From Acanthopleura granulata (Eukaryota; Mollusca; Polyplacophora; Chitonida; Chitonidae), in NCBI GenBank assembly GCA_016165875.1, contig JABBOT010000004.1, forward strand, positions 17,113,672 through 17,177,671: 64,000 bases of DNA. Reading direction: 5' to 3'. Position 1 is the stretch's first letter, and each line of letters begins with the position of its first letter. Both the position numbers and the translations under genes were made by a program. The notes beneath the pieces are model-generated. The model was not told the origin of the DNA. It saw only the letters and a program-made list of their open reading frames with translations, and searched no databases. Shown one piece after another: positions 12,501 to 23,894 of this stretch.

Positions 12501-15500
12501 TATAATCTAATGGCCCCCTTCTAGTCTTCTCAGCTGAGGAACCATTTTCCAATTTCAAACGCCTTTATTTCTTGTTGACGGTGCAATTATACTGTAAGCA
12601 TTGGTAGGAAGTGCATGAATGCCATAAAGAAGCACCACTAACAAAGAATAACAGGTACAAGAACGTATTTAAGAATAAGATTTAGGCGTATATTTATCCA
12701 TTGAATACCATGTATATAAATGCTGTTGAAAAGTGGTAAGATCTTTATGATTAATTCAAATGTATTGCAATTTCATTTTCCCTTCTGACTTTCAAGTGAA
12801 TACGATATTCATTTTCCCTTCTGACTTTCAAGTGAATACGATATTCATTTTCCCTTCTGACTTTCAAATGAATACGATATGCTTGTTTCATTACGGGTGC
12901 TTTTCCTTTCTCAAACCAACTGGATTGTTTCTTTCTTCCTAACAGTGTACGCTAAACTAGCTGTCGATTCTTGTGTCGCATATCCTAATAGTGATGGTAC
13001 AGGACAACAGGTAGAGTTTTTATCAGACAGGTAAACACATTTATTTAAGGGATGATATATGAATTTGAAACAAAATCTTCCTATCAAATTGGTTAGGAAG
13101 CATTATGGCGATCGAAAACTGCTCTAGGAGCCCGTTTTACAAAATAGGTGTACCGTATGTTAAAAACTGTCACGTTGATACATACATCGCCATGTCAGTT
13201 TTGTTTAGCGTAGCATTACACTCTCTTCGTATCACCTTTTAAGATGTATGATATTATTCTATATGATTAAAGGAGAAAATACTGAAAATGCGCGGAAAGG
13301 TACCCGTATGGTTGTGCAAACACAAACTCGTGCTGGATGTTTACATGTGCTGGTTATACATAGGAAAACAGAGTATACTCAACAGAAACTATAGTATTCT
13401 CTCTTGTCCATTAAAACACTGCATGTATTATAGAGGTATTAAAAGACATTACAAAAATCAGTTAATAACTGGCCTATCGCCAGTCTCCACTCTAGTTTAT
13501 GGTAGAATTATAATGTTAATCACACAGTCATTTTTTGTTTTGTCGAAATTGATATTAAATACACCCTTTTAAAACATTGTTTCCAGGTGTCCGAATCCGA
13601 ATTTTCTCTCTGTGATTGACACGTCAATTGGGACTTTGCGGGAATCTGACAGTAAAGTTCTCGTTGCGATATACGCCCTGCGATTTCGGGACACAAACGA
13701 CCTTTTCATTTCGTGCAATGTGACTTTGTGTCGTGAGAGTAACAAGAGCCCGTGTGAATTTGTGAGTATAATTTGTCCGTTTTTATACAATTTCCGTTTA
13801 ACACTGACATACATGTTAGGACTGGGACCAACTGAATCACGTTTTCGAAACCAGCGCTTGCTGTTGCAGCTACGGTTTCAAGTAAGGGTTTATTAAGTAT
13901 AAGCAGAAAGAAGGTCAGTTCTTTACTTCCGGGATCTCTGGTTTCCTCCATCCATAAACTAGGTAGCTTTCGTATTGTTGCGAAATCGTGAACTCGGTCT
14001 TACACACCAGCAAAGTCAGTTAATACGCGTGCAGGGGTGTCTAGGTGTAAATAACCCCGTATATAGCAAAGGCTGTAAAATATATACATATACCTTAGCT
14101 TGACTTAAATGAAACTACTGATTCTCCGGATGGTATATCTTATCTGGACTTGCACCTGTACAAAAACTACAACGGTTTCCTGCCACACCGACTTTACGAC
14201 ATGAGGGATAGCTTTGATTTTGATATTTGTGAATTATCCCTGCTTGGATAGCAATATACCGTATCATCCTTCAACCATCGTCACAAGTTACCGCAAATAC
14301 CAGTGTGTCAGAGATATTCCATCGACGATCTTCATTCTAAATTTCTTAAATTTTACAATGGTTACACCTCTTTTGTTAGTAAATATGGATGGAGTGTCCA
14401 GAATCTCTGGAATTCTGGTTCATAATTGTGTCTAATTCCTCTTATCCCTGGCTAGTGGCCGTATGTTCCTTGGCCATGTTTGATATACGGACAGTTCCAA
14501 TCCAATGCATCCTTCTTGTTTATTTTATATCCTTTCTTCAGACCTTTGGTGGTTTTGGAAACTGGTCTTCCGATTATTGCATGCATGATCCTGGGCCTGA
14601 GAACTTTTCTCTGTAATAAGATTGGGAACTCAAAAACATAATGTTAATTAGTATTAAATATATATTGCGTGATAGTAGAATTATGATTTATTGATTTATT
14701 GTATAACATGGAAATCATGTTATTATATTCATCGAAGACTCAACGGATAGTCAGAAATGTCTTTTTTTCGATATTACTCATTTCTTTCCCTCTTCCTTTG
14801 ACCGGCTCTGTCACCTATAGATCTTTGTTACATTCGAAACACTCTGTTTCTAAAGGTTGACTGTCCTGCTCATCCCGGAGGTCCATCCCGTGGACATGGG
14901 CGAAGAAAAAGAGATTCCAACGGCGAAGTGGAGTATGTGTCTTTAACACAACATGCGATGGTAGTTCACTCAGAAGCTGAGCTAAGTAAGTTTGTTCCAC
15001 CAACTAAATATTTCATGATATTCATCAATGTCGTGTTAACGCGTCCTTTCCTTTGTATTATGGTGATCTGGTTTATGAGTGAAGGAAAAGTAGGCAAAAC
15101 CATTTAAGATATCTTGATTAAGTACCTGATCACCCTTACACCCTCCACCTCACCTGACTTACTGTCGCAACCGAACCGGGAATCGACGCTTAAAATGAGC
15201 AAATCAGGAAATCAGAAATGAACATTACGTAGAATTATATGTGCGAATGTATATTTAATTGCAACTTTACCGTTTATGTGTTATTTGGATTTGGAGAAAA
15301 AAATGGAGAAGAAAATGCATGTTGTATGTCTCTGTTTACAGACATTATTCGTGGTTGCAACACTCGAACCGTATACCTGGCCACAGAGAAGTCATGTCTA
15401 CAGAATACAGTGTTCATAGTTGTGTCTGCGATCTCGGCATTGTTGCTGACTGTCGCACTGGTTATAGCTATTGTATTATGTCGACGTTACTCCAGTGTTC

Positions 15501-15517
15501 ACAGGACACTCAAGTAA
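6506..15517 (+). CDS. EGF-ZP domain transmembrane protein (11 spliced coding exons, 515 aa)
   Basis: Coding exons at 6506-6557, 8187-8342, 9034-9162, 10233-10340, 10574-10818, 11212-11345, 12316-12473, 12946-13030, 13587-13761, 14856-14985 and 15342-15517 all have AG/GT borders and join in one frame to 1548 nt including TAA. Domains: signal peptide 1-18; EGF-like about 25-68; EGF-like about 75-108; Cys-containing linker 113-148; ZP-N about 150-285; ZP-C about 325-416; RRKR cleavage site 430-433; transmembrane helix about 481-503; tail starting CRRYSS. The start ATG has A at -3 and G at +4. ZP proteins polymerise outside the cell after a furin-type protease releases the C-terminal hydrophobic piece; EGF modules near the N-terminus are common in the family. 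The substrate or partner cannot be told. It could be an egg-coat, epithelial matrix or cuticle-type ZP protein. The gene is followed by a long intergenic stretch. The exon 4 donor (C|GTTAAC) is weak, so that junction is the least certain. Confidence 0.88.
6640..6801. repeat. Dispersed repeat R1, copy 2 (gene 1 intron 1)
   Basis: It keeps ACGAACAGTTAAAATTAAAT, CCTAACTGAAGTAAACTGAT, GAGGCCGGAGTTCATC, TTACGTGTGATCATT, CACACTGTCATTGCTGC and TCTTTTATATT, in R1 order. Confidence 0.65.
7088..7205. repeat. Dispersed repeat R2, copy in gene 1 intron 1
   Basis: It shares the core CCATTTTGGTTGGCGGCTGG and flanking GGAAAGTCTTCGACCCGGAT with stretches at 1650-1740 (CCATTTTGGTTGGTGGATGG) and 9738-9830 (CCCATTTGAGTTGACGGCTG). 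A second, less common family. Confidence 0.48.
7258..7472. repeat. Dispersed repeat R1, copy 3 (gene 1 intron 1)
   Basis: A longer but more diverged copy. It starts with the left-hand R1 part (TACCATTAACATCAATCC, GCTGGTAG) and runs through CCCTGACCGAGGTAAACTGA and TCACACTGTTGCCGCTGCTC to GGCTTTCATATT. Confidence 0.55.
8187..8342 (+). CDS. Gene 1 exon 2: first EGF-like domain
   Basis: The acceptor is TTGCAG at 8181-8186 and the donor is ACAG|GTAATT at 8343; both ends are phase 1. The exon encodes six cysteines in EGF-like order (DC, QC, VC, MC, NC, DC). It lacks the usual Gly-Tyr/Phe-x-Gly between Cys5 and Cys6 in standard form (it has SGFEGFDC), so it is a divergent EGF. An (AAAT)n tract starts about 25 bp after the donor. 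Confidence 0.85.
8364..8400. repeat. (AAAT)n microsatellite in gene 1 intron 2
   Basis: AAATAAATAAATAAATAAAT followed by an A-rich run. It could be the A-rich end of a lost SINE, but no element body is recognised next to it. Confidence 0.85.
9034..9162 (+). CDS. Gene 1 exon 3: second EGF-like domain
   Basis: The acceptor is TTTGCAG at 9027-9033 and the donor is CGAG|GTAGGA at 9163, phase 1 at both ends. The cysteine pattern CNITCLNGGTC...CYCSERYTGPLC is a clear EGF-like domain. CLNGGTC between Cys2 and Cys3 fits the O-fucosylation consensus C2-x4-5-S/T-C3. Confidence 0.88.
9447..9605. repeat. Dispersed repeat R1, copy 4 (gene 1 intron 3)
   Basis: A well-preserved copy: CATTTACATGAACAGTTAAA, CTAACTGAGGTAAATTGACA, GAGGCCGGATTTCATCAG, then ATTGTCGTCGCTATTTTAC and GTGCTGTAGTGTTTT. 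Confidence 0.68.
9738..9830. repeat. Dispersed repeat R2, copy (gene 1 intron 3)
   Basis: It contains TTGCGATTATTGAGCGAGGA and CACCCATTTGAGTTGACGGC then TGGTAGG, matching the other two R2 copies. It follows an R1 copy by about 130 bp. Confidence 0.45.
10233..10340 (+). CDS. Gene 1 exon 4: Cys-containing linker
   Basis: The acceptor is TATTCCAG at 10225-10232, phase 1. It encodes a linker with three cysteines (HAC, GIC, DFC) ahead of the ZP domain. Reading on would hit a stop immediately (CGTTAA), so the donor is taken as C|GTTAAC at 10341. This donor is weak, but it keeps the frame and gives Leu at the junction with exon 5. Confidence 0.65.
10574..10818 (+). CDS. Gene 1 exon 5: ZP-N half domain
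   Basis: The acceptor is CTTGTAG at 10567-10573 and the donor is ACT|GTGAGT at 10819; it ends in phase 0. It encodes DVVLCNETHMGMYIKP near its start, the typical ZP-N first strand and Cys1, then DPAC (Cys2) and SSPCYGG (Cys3). A potential N-glycosylation site (NET) lies next to Cys1. Confidence 0.88.
11212..11345 (+). CDS. Gene 1 exon 6: end of ZP-N
   Basis: The acceptor is TTCACAG at 11205-11211 and the donor is ACCCA|GTAAGT at 11346; phase 0 in, phase 2 out. It encodes IRYEYKMRVNYAV and HSFVCEI, the fourth ZP-N cysteine in the expected place after the YxN-type strand. Confidence 0.86.
11944..12018. repeat. (CAAA)n-type A-rich tract in gene 1 intron 6
   Basis: A-rich sequence broken by single C residues, such as CAAAACAAAGAAACAAACAA, for about 75 bp. 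Confidence 0.85.
12316..12473 (+). CDS. Gene 1 exon 7: ZP interdomain and start of ZP-C
   Basis: The acceptor is CACTTCAG at 12308-12315 and the donor is TCAT|GTAAGG at 12474; phase 2 in, phase 1 out. The stretch LLYIGQKLFVEVSL matches the family pattern of a short linker followed by V-G-x-x-L/V-x-V-x-V at the start of ZP-C. Confidence 0.85.
12772..12879. repeat. 36-bp tandem repeat, three units (gene 1 intron 7)
   Basis: Units at 12772-12807, 12808-12843 and 12844-12879 are nearly identical (one A/G difference in the third). Each begins TTCATTTTCCCTTCTGACTT. Because 36 is a multiple of 3 it produces a short repeating open frame, which is not a gene. Confidence 0.92.
12946..13030 (+). CDS. 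Gene 1 exon 8: ZP-C core
   Basis: The acceptor is CCTAACAG at 12938-12945 and the donor is GACAG|GTAAAC at 13031; phase 1 in, phase 2 out. It encodes LAVDSCVAYP, the ZP-C fifth cysteine with its usual SC-A-P context. Confidence 0.88.
13587..13761 (+). CDS. Gene 1 exon 9: ZP-C cysteine-rich part
   Basis: The acceptor is GTTTCCAG at 13579-13586 and the donor is GAATTT|GTGAGT at 13762; phase 2 in, phase 0 out. It encodes RCPNP, then FRFRDTNDLFISC-type strands (seen as LRFRDTNDLFISCNVTLC) and KSPCEF, the ZP signature of C-P ... F-x-F ... I-x-C-x-V-x-x-C ... C. Confidence 0.9.
13762..14855 (+). other. Gene 1 intron 9
   Basis: A 1.1-kb intron inside the ZP-C coding region. I see no repeat copy or extra exon. 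Short open frames here (for example 14214-14435) have no domain character. Confidence 0.5.
14856..14985 (+). CDS. Gene 1 exon 10: last ZP cysteine and furin-type site
   Basis: The acceptor is TTCTAAAG at 14848-14855 and the donor is CTAA|GTAAGT at 14986; phase 0 in, phase 1 out. After VDCPAHPGG it encodes GHGRRKRD: RRKR fits the furin consensus and stands where ZP proteins carry their consensus cleavage site. The hydrophobic VEYVSL...MVVHS after it could be the external hydrophobic patch that blocks polymerisation until cleavage. Confidence 0.85.
15342..15517 (+). CDS. Gene 1 exon 11: transmembrane helix and stop
   Basis: The acceptor is TGTTTACAG at 15333-15341, phase 1. It encodes a juxtamembrane pair of cysteines (RGC, KSC), a helix of about 23 hydrophobic residues (from VFIVVSAISALL to IAIVL), the stop-transfer CRR and a short tail SSVHRTLK before TAA at 15515-15517. 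Confidence 0.88.
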
Positions 15518-16920
15518 TAATTGAGAGGTCATTTTTCGAAGGTGTTCTTATTTCATCTTTTAAACTCGCCGGAAGTGTGGAAACACACACCAGAAGTAGA
15601 TTCTTCTACCCGATGAACAGCCATTCTTTCAGATTCATTTGATTAATATCTGACATCCCATTCCCTTTGTAACCCTTCCACATGCGACTCAAGAAACTAC
15701 ACCAATTCTGCACTCTAGCTTGAACAAATAACATACCGTGCAAATAAGCAAATTATGTGACGAGATTATGTTTAGTGTGGTTTGCATTTTTGCTTACCTG
15801 TAGGGTTCAACGCGTTTCAACGAGAAAACACACTGTCTGATGTTAATTCTGGTTTTAAAGCATTCCTCAGATAGTCGTCATTAAAATGACCATGCAAAAA
15901 CTAGACAGTGGTGAAGGGAGATCTTTGTGAGTGCAACGATATACTGGCAAAGTTTTAAGCACTCAGTTGGACGATCACTTTTGTCGCCTGTTGGCGCAAC
16001 TAACATGAGGTTTTGTATTTATTCCAATTCAGTCAGCATGGGCAATGTTTGAAGACACAGAAAACAGCAACACGAAGTACACATCAGGGCCCCAACAGAC
16101 TAACGCAGAATCCGATGAATTATAATGATTTATACTCCGTTGGAAACATTCTAATTAAAAATCGATATATGTTGTAGGATTGGTTAATGGCCTTTCTGCT
16201 CATACGTACGTCAAATTAGTGTTTTCGGTGCCTGTAAAGAATATCGCTATTTATTTCACTCTTTGCCCGGAATGATTTGATTCGATGTTGGGTGCATGGA
16301 TGCAAATTCGAAATGAATTCATTAATGATGACCAATGGGATATGCATTTGTTTTTGTTGACATTCTTTACACTCACAGTTTATTTGCAGAATTTTATACC
16401 ATGTTAATCGCAACAGTTAATGCTTCTTGTCTAACAGAAAATTGCATTTTAACCTCGAATACAGTGAATTTATTCCACGATAGCCGTTTTCACAATATAA
16501 ATGCATAATGTTATCATCCTTGTATATCTTCATGGTGGGCTTCGATTTTATAAGTATGCATTCCGAGTGACGATTATAGAAATCCTGGATTATATATATT
16601 CTGGTAATAAGATTACACTACGAAAACCATGATAAATCTGGCTTTGATGCATCATTTCTAGACGTTTTGTTTTTCTTAAAATAAAGGACTGTCTGCTCTT
16701 TATTCATGCATGCATATCTGAAGCAGTTGTTCATGATCCAGACACTGTGCGGAAATCGTAACTTCTGAGGATTTATATGTATTTTTCGACAACACTTCCA
16801 GAAGTGTTTTTCACGAATGTTTATGTATTAATTTAAGGAGAATTTTTTAATGTCGATGTATATTTTTCAAATGTAAATATTTGCTATATGTTATAATAAA
16901 GCATTTTGTTAAATTACTAG
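15518..16920 (+). other. Probable 3' UTR of gene 1
   Basis: No coding exon is seen after the stop. AATAAA motifs lie at 16680-16685 and 16895-16900; the second is followed within about 20 bases by a T-rich stretch and is the better candidate for the poly(A) signal. The true cleavage site and UTR extent are inference. Confidence 0.4.
16895..16900 (+). terminator. Candidate poly(A) signal AATAAA of gene 1
   Basis: AATAAA stands in TTATAATAAAGC, followed by TTTTGTT, the usual order of signal then T/GT-rich element. It lies 1.4 kb after the gene 1 stop. A weaker alternative is at 16680-16685. Confidence 0.35.
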
Positions 16921-17787
16921 GTGTTTAATTTGAGCTTAGTAAATGTTCCAAAATGTTTTAAATAATGATGCCTTTTGAATTATAATAAGCGAACATTAAT
17001 CATTGATTTACAGTGCCATTGGTTGGTGATCGATTCATTACATACCCTAATACAGTATTTGTGATTTACTTGTTTACTCGGTGTTTTAAAGTCATGCTGA
17101 ATTATTTACGCCTTGCGTGATTGTGGTGTTTGGGTGAATGAAAATGTATGACGCTGGTGGAGAGCCAAAGCTCTTCACGCGACAAATCACAACACCTCAG
17201 ACGTAAAACTGCAGAATAACAATCTTTAAAAATATCCGCACCTCATTTGTCCACTTGTCTGAGTTACCATGCCCCCTAAATATAATTTCATATAATCAGA
17301 CATTTCACCAGATCAAGAACTCCAGAGGCTTTTTTCATCACTATTGATATCCATATAGGGGCTCAACAGCTGGTTAGGATTTCACACATTTCTTTAGTTT
17401 CACAGACAAGGTATGTTTTGTTTTATTTGTCAATTCAGTTAATTGTTGGCTAGGCCGTAATCATGAAGTATGGTTTTAAGAGGGGAGGAAATTGGAAAGA
17501 GCTCTGGAATAGATCCATAGCCAGAACAGCTAGAGCTTTCTAACTTAGTGGTCAGGAACTAGTTGAATTTCGGCAGAATTGTGAAAGTGACAGTTAATAC
17601 CGATTGGTTAGCGATGCGTTACATGTGTTTGAACTATTGATAAGACTAAACATTGTCACCACGAGTTACCGGCCTTTGAGCGAATTTTTACCAAAATGTT
17701 CTCGTCTGGAAGGTGAAGCGGACGATTGTACTCCTGTGTATATTTCGTTACCACACGAGACAACACCTGTCAAAGTTTCTTCCTTTA

Positions 17788-17870
17788 AGTTGATTCATTG
17801 ATTAGTGTTTTCCGTCGTTTTTATGAGTATTTCACTTATACAATGGTGTCCAGCAAAATGGTGACAAAAA
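17788..17870 (-). mobile_element. SINE tail fragment, minus strand, decayed
   Basis: The + strand has TTGATTCATTGATTAGTGTT, then GAGTATTTCACTTATACAAT and CCAGCAAAATGGTG, a diverged copy of the same tail in the orientation of the 29739 element. Confidence 0.42.
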
Positions 17871-20800
17871 ACGGAATTTCGTAAGGGGGAAGAGAGACCT
17901 TCCTATGCACGACCGAAGTTTTCGAAATTTTCTGCTCATAGAATAGGAACTCAGGTGTCGAAATCGACATTTGACATTATGATATATTTTCTCACGAAAG
18001 TCCTTGCGTATTGGGGCAAATCAACTTTCCCCACGCATTAGTCAGGTAGGATAAATAACTGAAGCTTGTAAATTCTGATGTGCCTCGATTTATTGATGTG
18101 GTTCATACACTGGACATCCATCCACATACCTGCACTCAGAAAGAACCACTTTTGTGCACTGGATAACCGAGTTCATGACGTCTGAACATTCATCTCTCCT
18201 GTTTGTTCATTTCACTGGACTTTTAAGGAATGCTGTCGCTTTATTTTACGCATACCTAATCCTCTGAAATCTACACTATCGTCACTTCCACAAATTCAAA
18301 AGGACACTCCATAGAGAAAAAAAGAAAGTCCACAGATTTCACATTTTATACAGGCCATATATGGTTTAACAATGATAACCTCTCAACCATCAAACTAGAT
18401 ACACATGTTGTTTGAAGTAGGATGTGTGTACATTAACACGATATAAACGCTCCAATTTGCTAAGCAACTTTATGGTTGAGCCAGTATTAATCCGCCCCTG
18501 ACATTATGGATTAATGTTTTCATCTTCTCGAGGAGATGCAACAGAGCTCGATCTAAATAAATTAGTCAAACGCTTTAATTAGTCGAGCACGCAAGTAACG
18601 GCCCTATTCTTCATGATTTGATACCATCTCCATCATGATAGCGTGAAAATGCGATATAACAAACAAAATATTGATTTTATGTAAACTAAGAGGGGTAACT
18701 TTTTTAAGTTATTGTTATGAGGTTAAATTTACATCTCCTTGTATGTATGCAATGAAATTAATGCAGTCGCCTTGCCATTATGTACTAATTGTATATGCTG
18801 GATAATACGATCAATTCAAATCATTGTGAACACCTGTTCGTGGCACGTCATTAGCATTACCTTCTAATAACTGTTTATTATTTATACATCAGGGAAATCC
18901 CAGTATTTTCATCAATGACAAAAGTGACATTCCCTTAGTTACATATTACTTGTTATTAAATTTTATATTACACAGCCATACGTCTTGACGTCGGAAATAA
19001 ATCACTGTACAGTCTCCACTCACTAGGATGCGTCAGTATACAAATTTAGTAAATTGCTTTATTCCGACATCACACAAGAAGACACGACATCAAACTAGAC
19101 ATCTTGTAGTCGAAGTCACGATATTGACATTATTTTGAAGGCCTGCAGCTATAAGTATCTTTAAAACTTCTTTAAATACACAAAACCATGATGTTGCTAT
19201 AAAGTATAAATAATAGACTATTACACCTTGATGGTTGAATACCATAAATATTGCTCTCGTGAAAGGTAGAAATGATAGAAGATGAGAACGGTATTTATGT
19301 TATTCAATCTTCACCATGCAATGTCCTAAATATTATACCCATGTAGTCATGGAATCCTGTTAAGCACACCATGTAGCAGCCTTTTCGGTAATGAAGTAAA
19401 ACGTCAAATTTTTATCAAATCTGTAAATGCTGATTCTTAATTCTGGCTCTACATTATAATTATTACACGACTGGGCAGAGATACGCGTAGTATACATACA
19501 CATGTAAGGAGTTATCGTCCGTTCACATATCCGTTTTATTTCGCGGTTAAGGATATTTTGTGTACGTGATCAGTTCATATTTAATTAAATAGCATGGAAA
19601 CCACAAGCAAATAGGTGCGTTCGTCAGGATAATTTGACTTAAGGTATAATGGGCTACATCATGGGATGACAATACCCCCGGGAAATTCTGTCAAGAGTGG
19701 GGGAGTAGAGTGTGTTTAAAAACGATGACCTGGAATAACAGTGAAATCTATTTATGCTCACCTGTAATGGGAAGGTCTTGTATGACATGGTGTCAGTGAT
19801 TCAAGATATATATCGTAGCTTCAGAAAATCAAGCACCCTACATATGTACCCGACTGTAATATTCAAACAGACACTTGAAATAAACTCTGCTCAGTTAACT
19901 GTGACAGGATTATGCATTTAATGGGGGAGATGTCAACCAATATCGCTTACATGGTAAGCTGACCTCATAGATTTGACCCTGTTGCTGAGATCGTCGACGA
20001 TAAATCTGTCATCGGCGAAATGAATAAATATGCTGAAATAAGTGAAGTATTTACACTCCACACTGTACGGTTAATAGGGCAATGTATTATTTAAATGCTG
20101 TCGATTTACCACCACAGGAAAGGCTTCATTTATCGTCGGTAATCTGTGCATTTACATAGATTTTCCTTATATTACCCCATTCTGGAAAGACAACTGTCTG
20201 TCTATGGACTATATATCCCTAAACCTTGAAATAATTACCTCTTCCTATGGATTTCGTCAGCTATGTAATTACACAATACTGATCTTAGCAAGCGTGCTGT
20301 TCCCATATTTTCGGCAGAAAGCTTGTATGGCGTTCGCTTTGGACACTCTTAATACTGAATTATTGTCTCAGTCAAGCTAGATCACAAATTAAAGTAATCA
20401 GAGGAATTTAAGTAACACTACTATTTTACTGCTCGATTTTGGAAACTTAAAATGCCCATTTTACGGTGACTGTTGATACACGACTGTACAGGACAAAATT
20501 CAGAGGATTTCATATTGCCGTTACAATTACGATCACTTCATTAAAAACGCTTAAGACAATTTTTCCAAATGGGCGTATAAATGACATACGTCCAAAATTG
20601 GAGATTTTCAACAACTTTCTAGCCGCTGACAATGTGTTCCTAAGCAATACTGCACATTAATAACTCATTTCTAGGTAGGGCCTGGTTGCTTCTTCACTAC
20701 AGGAGGTTTGTCATGTAACTTACCAAGGTCGGTAATTAATCCCAGCACTACTCCAGTAATAAAGCAGACTATAACGCCTCAATAATTCAACTTTTGAGAA

Positions 20801-21059
20801 ATAGGTACCATTTCTCACATTCTCACATTAGTGGGACGGTGTACTATTTTTTTTCCACGCAAAAGCAAATGAGGTGAACTTTTTTATGGACTCACTGTGT
20901 GTTGAACGTTACAATAAGTAAGTAGAGTGGCGCATTCGTTTAAACTGTGATGTCTGCATTCTATACAACCAAGGGCAACTGTTAAACTGATAAAAATACC
21001 TGTGCCAGATTTCTCCTGTTGCCGAAGCTAGCATCCACTAGTTAGTCCGTAAGTACTCA

Positions 21060-21271
21060 GTGGTAACAGGAACACATAGCCCGGTTGGACGTTACTCAGA
21101 CACAACCAGTTTTACGTACACCGATATTCTCTTGACAAATCAACCTGCTGGCAGGCCCACTAAAGATGTACAATATCGGCAGACTGCAGAAGCAGCAACA
21201 TGGAGATTCAAACACAAAGCTGCTCCACACGCTGGGCCGGATATTTGTGACATCAGCACTATTGCAGTTAG
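21060..21271 (+). ncRNA. Candidate exon ending at a consensus donor
   Basis: A locally GC-richer patch with an open frame of 71 codons runs into TTAG|GTAAGTTT at 21272, a near-perfect donor. No acceptor was settled and the peptide has no recognisable domain. It may be a leader or non-coding exon, or chance. Confidence 0.18.
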
Positions 21272-22049
21272 GTAAGTTTGTATATATGTGTGGAAATTAA
21301 CATGAGCCTGCGAATCGTCCCGGTACTGGCAAATTCATTCTTATCTTGGACGCTTGTATAGCATAGTAACTTGTACTTGCATTTGTTATAAGCACTTGCC
21401 ATTGCCTTAATGTACCGAACAACAGGACTGACAAGATCTTTATCAGTATGCACCAAGAACAGTAGATAATGGAAATAAGAAAGGTGAATTAATACACTCT
21501 TAGGGTTTCATAGATTCTGTAGTTTGTAAATACACATTTTAGCGCCACCCGTGCCTTTCCGCTATTTCTTTTAACCAAAATCAGACAATGAGCCATATGG
21601 GCACTATTATTTAAGTAGTCAGTGATTTAATCCTGTCGTCATATTGTATTTGCTCTTGTATTAGATGTTTAATCCATCATTTTGACACTGTAATCAATCG
21701 ATTCTCCTTAATTTACGATCCCCTCCAGATTGTTATTCAGTATATATATCAAAGTAGCCTGATATACTAATAATGCCGCCCTGCACAGGAGAATGAACGG
21801 AAAATCCGTATAGGTGTAAGCTAGTGAATCTCTTGGTGCAAGGCCTCCAATAGATACGCGATTCTATTAACAGAAAACAGTAAATTAGTAATGTACGTGG
21901 CGTGTGAAGTCAATGCAAACATAGCCTTCCCACTTGCCTGCAACCAGTCTACGTAATGAACGCGTGCATAAATAATTGCCACGTGAGATGCTGAAAAGAT
22001 GTTGCCTGTATTTTGAGCTTAAACCTTGAGGATATTTTTTGTGCTTCTG

Positions 22050-22135
22050 GGAATGTTTGAATCTAAGCGTCAAATTCATGCAGCAATTACATAAACCATG
22101 ACGGGGGTTCCATGTCGATAAACTCAGCAACATCG
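22050..22135. repeat. Dispersed repeat R3, copy 1
   Basis: It contains TTTGAATCTAAGCGTCAAAT, then ATTACATAAACCATGACGGG and TTCCATGTCGATAA, shared with 54786-54870. Confidence 0.45.
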
Positions 22136-23894
22136 ATTTCCAAAGCAACCAGAAACACCACAAGTCACTGCTACGAGGTATTTGTGCCGTGAGTATTGTA
22201 CGGACTAAACATTGCGATTCATTCCTTTCAAATCGTCATTGTGATCACTTAACTACACGAAGTCCTAAAGGATATGATTAAATTCCTGTGAGCTATGAAT
22301 AAACGTCAGCAACATTCTATCTGAGATAGCCTTTTTCCATACAACGATATGGTAATTTCCAAATGTATGCACTAAAATAGCGATATATATAACCAAACTT
22401 CATACCTGTGAAACAATAGCCTAACGAGAAGTACCAACTGTTTCTACGCTAATCCATTGTTGACAAGTTACTTCTTATGTTACGCTCTGTGGCTATCTGG
22501 CATTTTCACTTATTTATTTTGGATTTCGGCCGTCTTTAACCAAAAGAAACAAAAGTCAAACTTGGAGATTTGAACTGCGCTTTTATATCACAATGACACA
22601 AAAAAATCATTATATGTCCGTAACATATTCTATGTTGAATGGCCCATTAAGATAGGGACGGACATGCCGCACTGACGGGGTTTGATAGGCCGTGTGGAAC
22701 TCTTCCATGTATGTGTATGTATTCTTCGATTAAGTGAATGATTCGCCTTTACATGTCAACAGAATAACATATTCTGTTGCTCCTTCTGCCTTTCAGAGCG
22801 CCTCATTTTGAAAATAATACCACTTGTTGTTGGACGGCTGTCAGCTGTATTGGAAACACCTGACGTATATCTCCGCACGTGCTGGACGGATTTATTTACA
22901 ACTGCCTCTTCGTACTTTGTTGTGCACCTGGTGGTAAAGTAAATAAGCAGAAGTCTCCATTAGTATGTCTTGTAGGGGCTTTATACATGGGAAGTGTGTT
23001 ATTCACAACATGGCAAAACGTTAAACAACATACAGAAAGATGATGACCAACTCGAGAAACTTATCCGAATAGAGAGACCTATACCAATGTGTTATATACA
23101 TAGCACCAGAAACCCACCTTTTCATTTCTCAGAAATTTCACAAGGACATAATGTTCTCTTGACCAAGAAATGAAGACATAGAGGATAAATCTATAGGTGT
23201 CATATAAGACATTAGTATACAAGTCATCAACTATATAATGGACTTTCTGGGTCAACAATCGCAATGCCAATTTTCAAGAAGGTTCAGCGCAAACTATCAG
23301 TTAACTAAAAAAGCATATGAAGTAGAAGATATGGGAACAATTTCCAGTGATGACAAAGGAAATGCTCTTGAGCTGTAAATTTAATCACTATCCAATTCGT
23401 GTTTCCGTTATAGCTGACTATATTAAAAAACACGTGTTGAGTTCTTAAGACATCAATAACGTTTGAAATATTTGTATTACATTAGTTGTCTTTGAGTAAA
23501 ACTGATACAATTATTCACTTATTAAACTATTAAGAAGCGAAACATTTTCTTCCCTTCAAAATGCACCCAAATGAATCAGTAGTACATCCGACTTTTGGAT
23601 GGTATACAGCTAATTAATGAAAGGTTACAATGAAAGTTACCAGTTACATACTGGATCAGCAATGTCTCTCCTAATAGAATTGTGAATAATTGCACGAAAA
23701 GAAGCCTTGCCAAAGATAGTTTCGCTGGATGTGTGTAATGCGTTTGTCATCACCGTATCGTTATCCAAGCATCTAGTTTGCCTGAGCCAAATCACGTAAT
23801 TCCTGTGGATTGTTGAATTTCGGTCAGTAGTTCAACAGGTGCTTGATATGGGAGACGAATGCCGCTAAGTTTGCATCTAGATGAAAATTATTTT

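Noticed and set aside
17107..17206. Possible foldback/MITE: TTTACG and CGTAAA near the ends, AGAGC/GCTCT hairpin in the middle
   Set aside because: The arms match only in patches once aligned; too weak to call an element.
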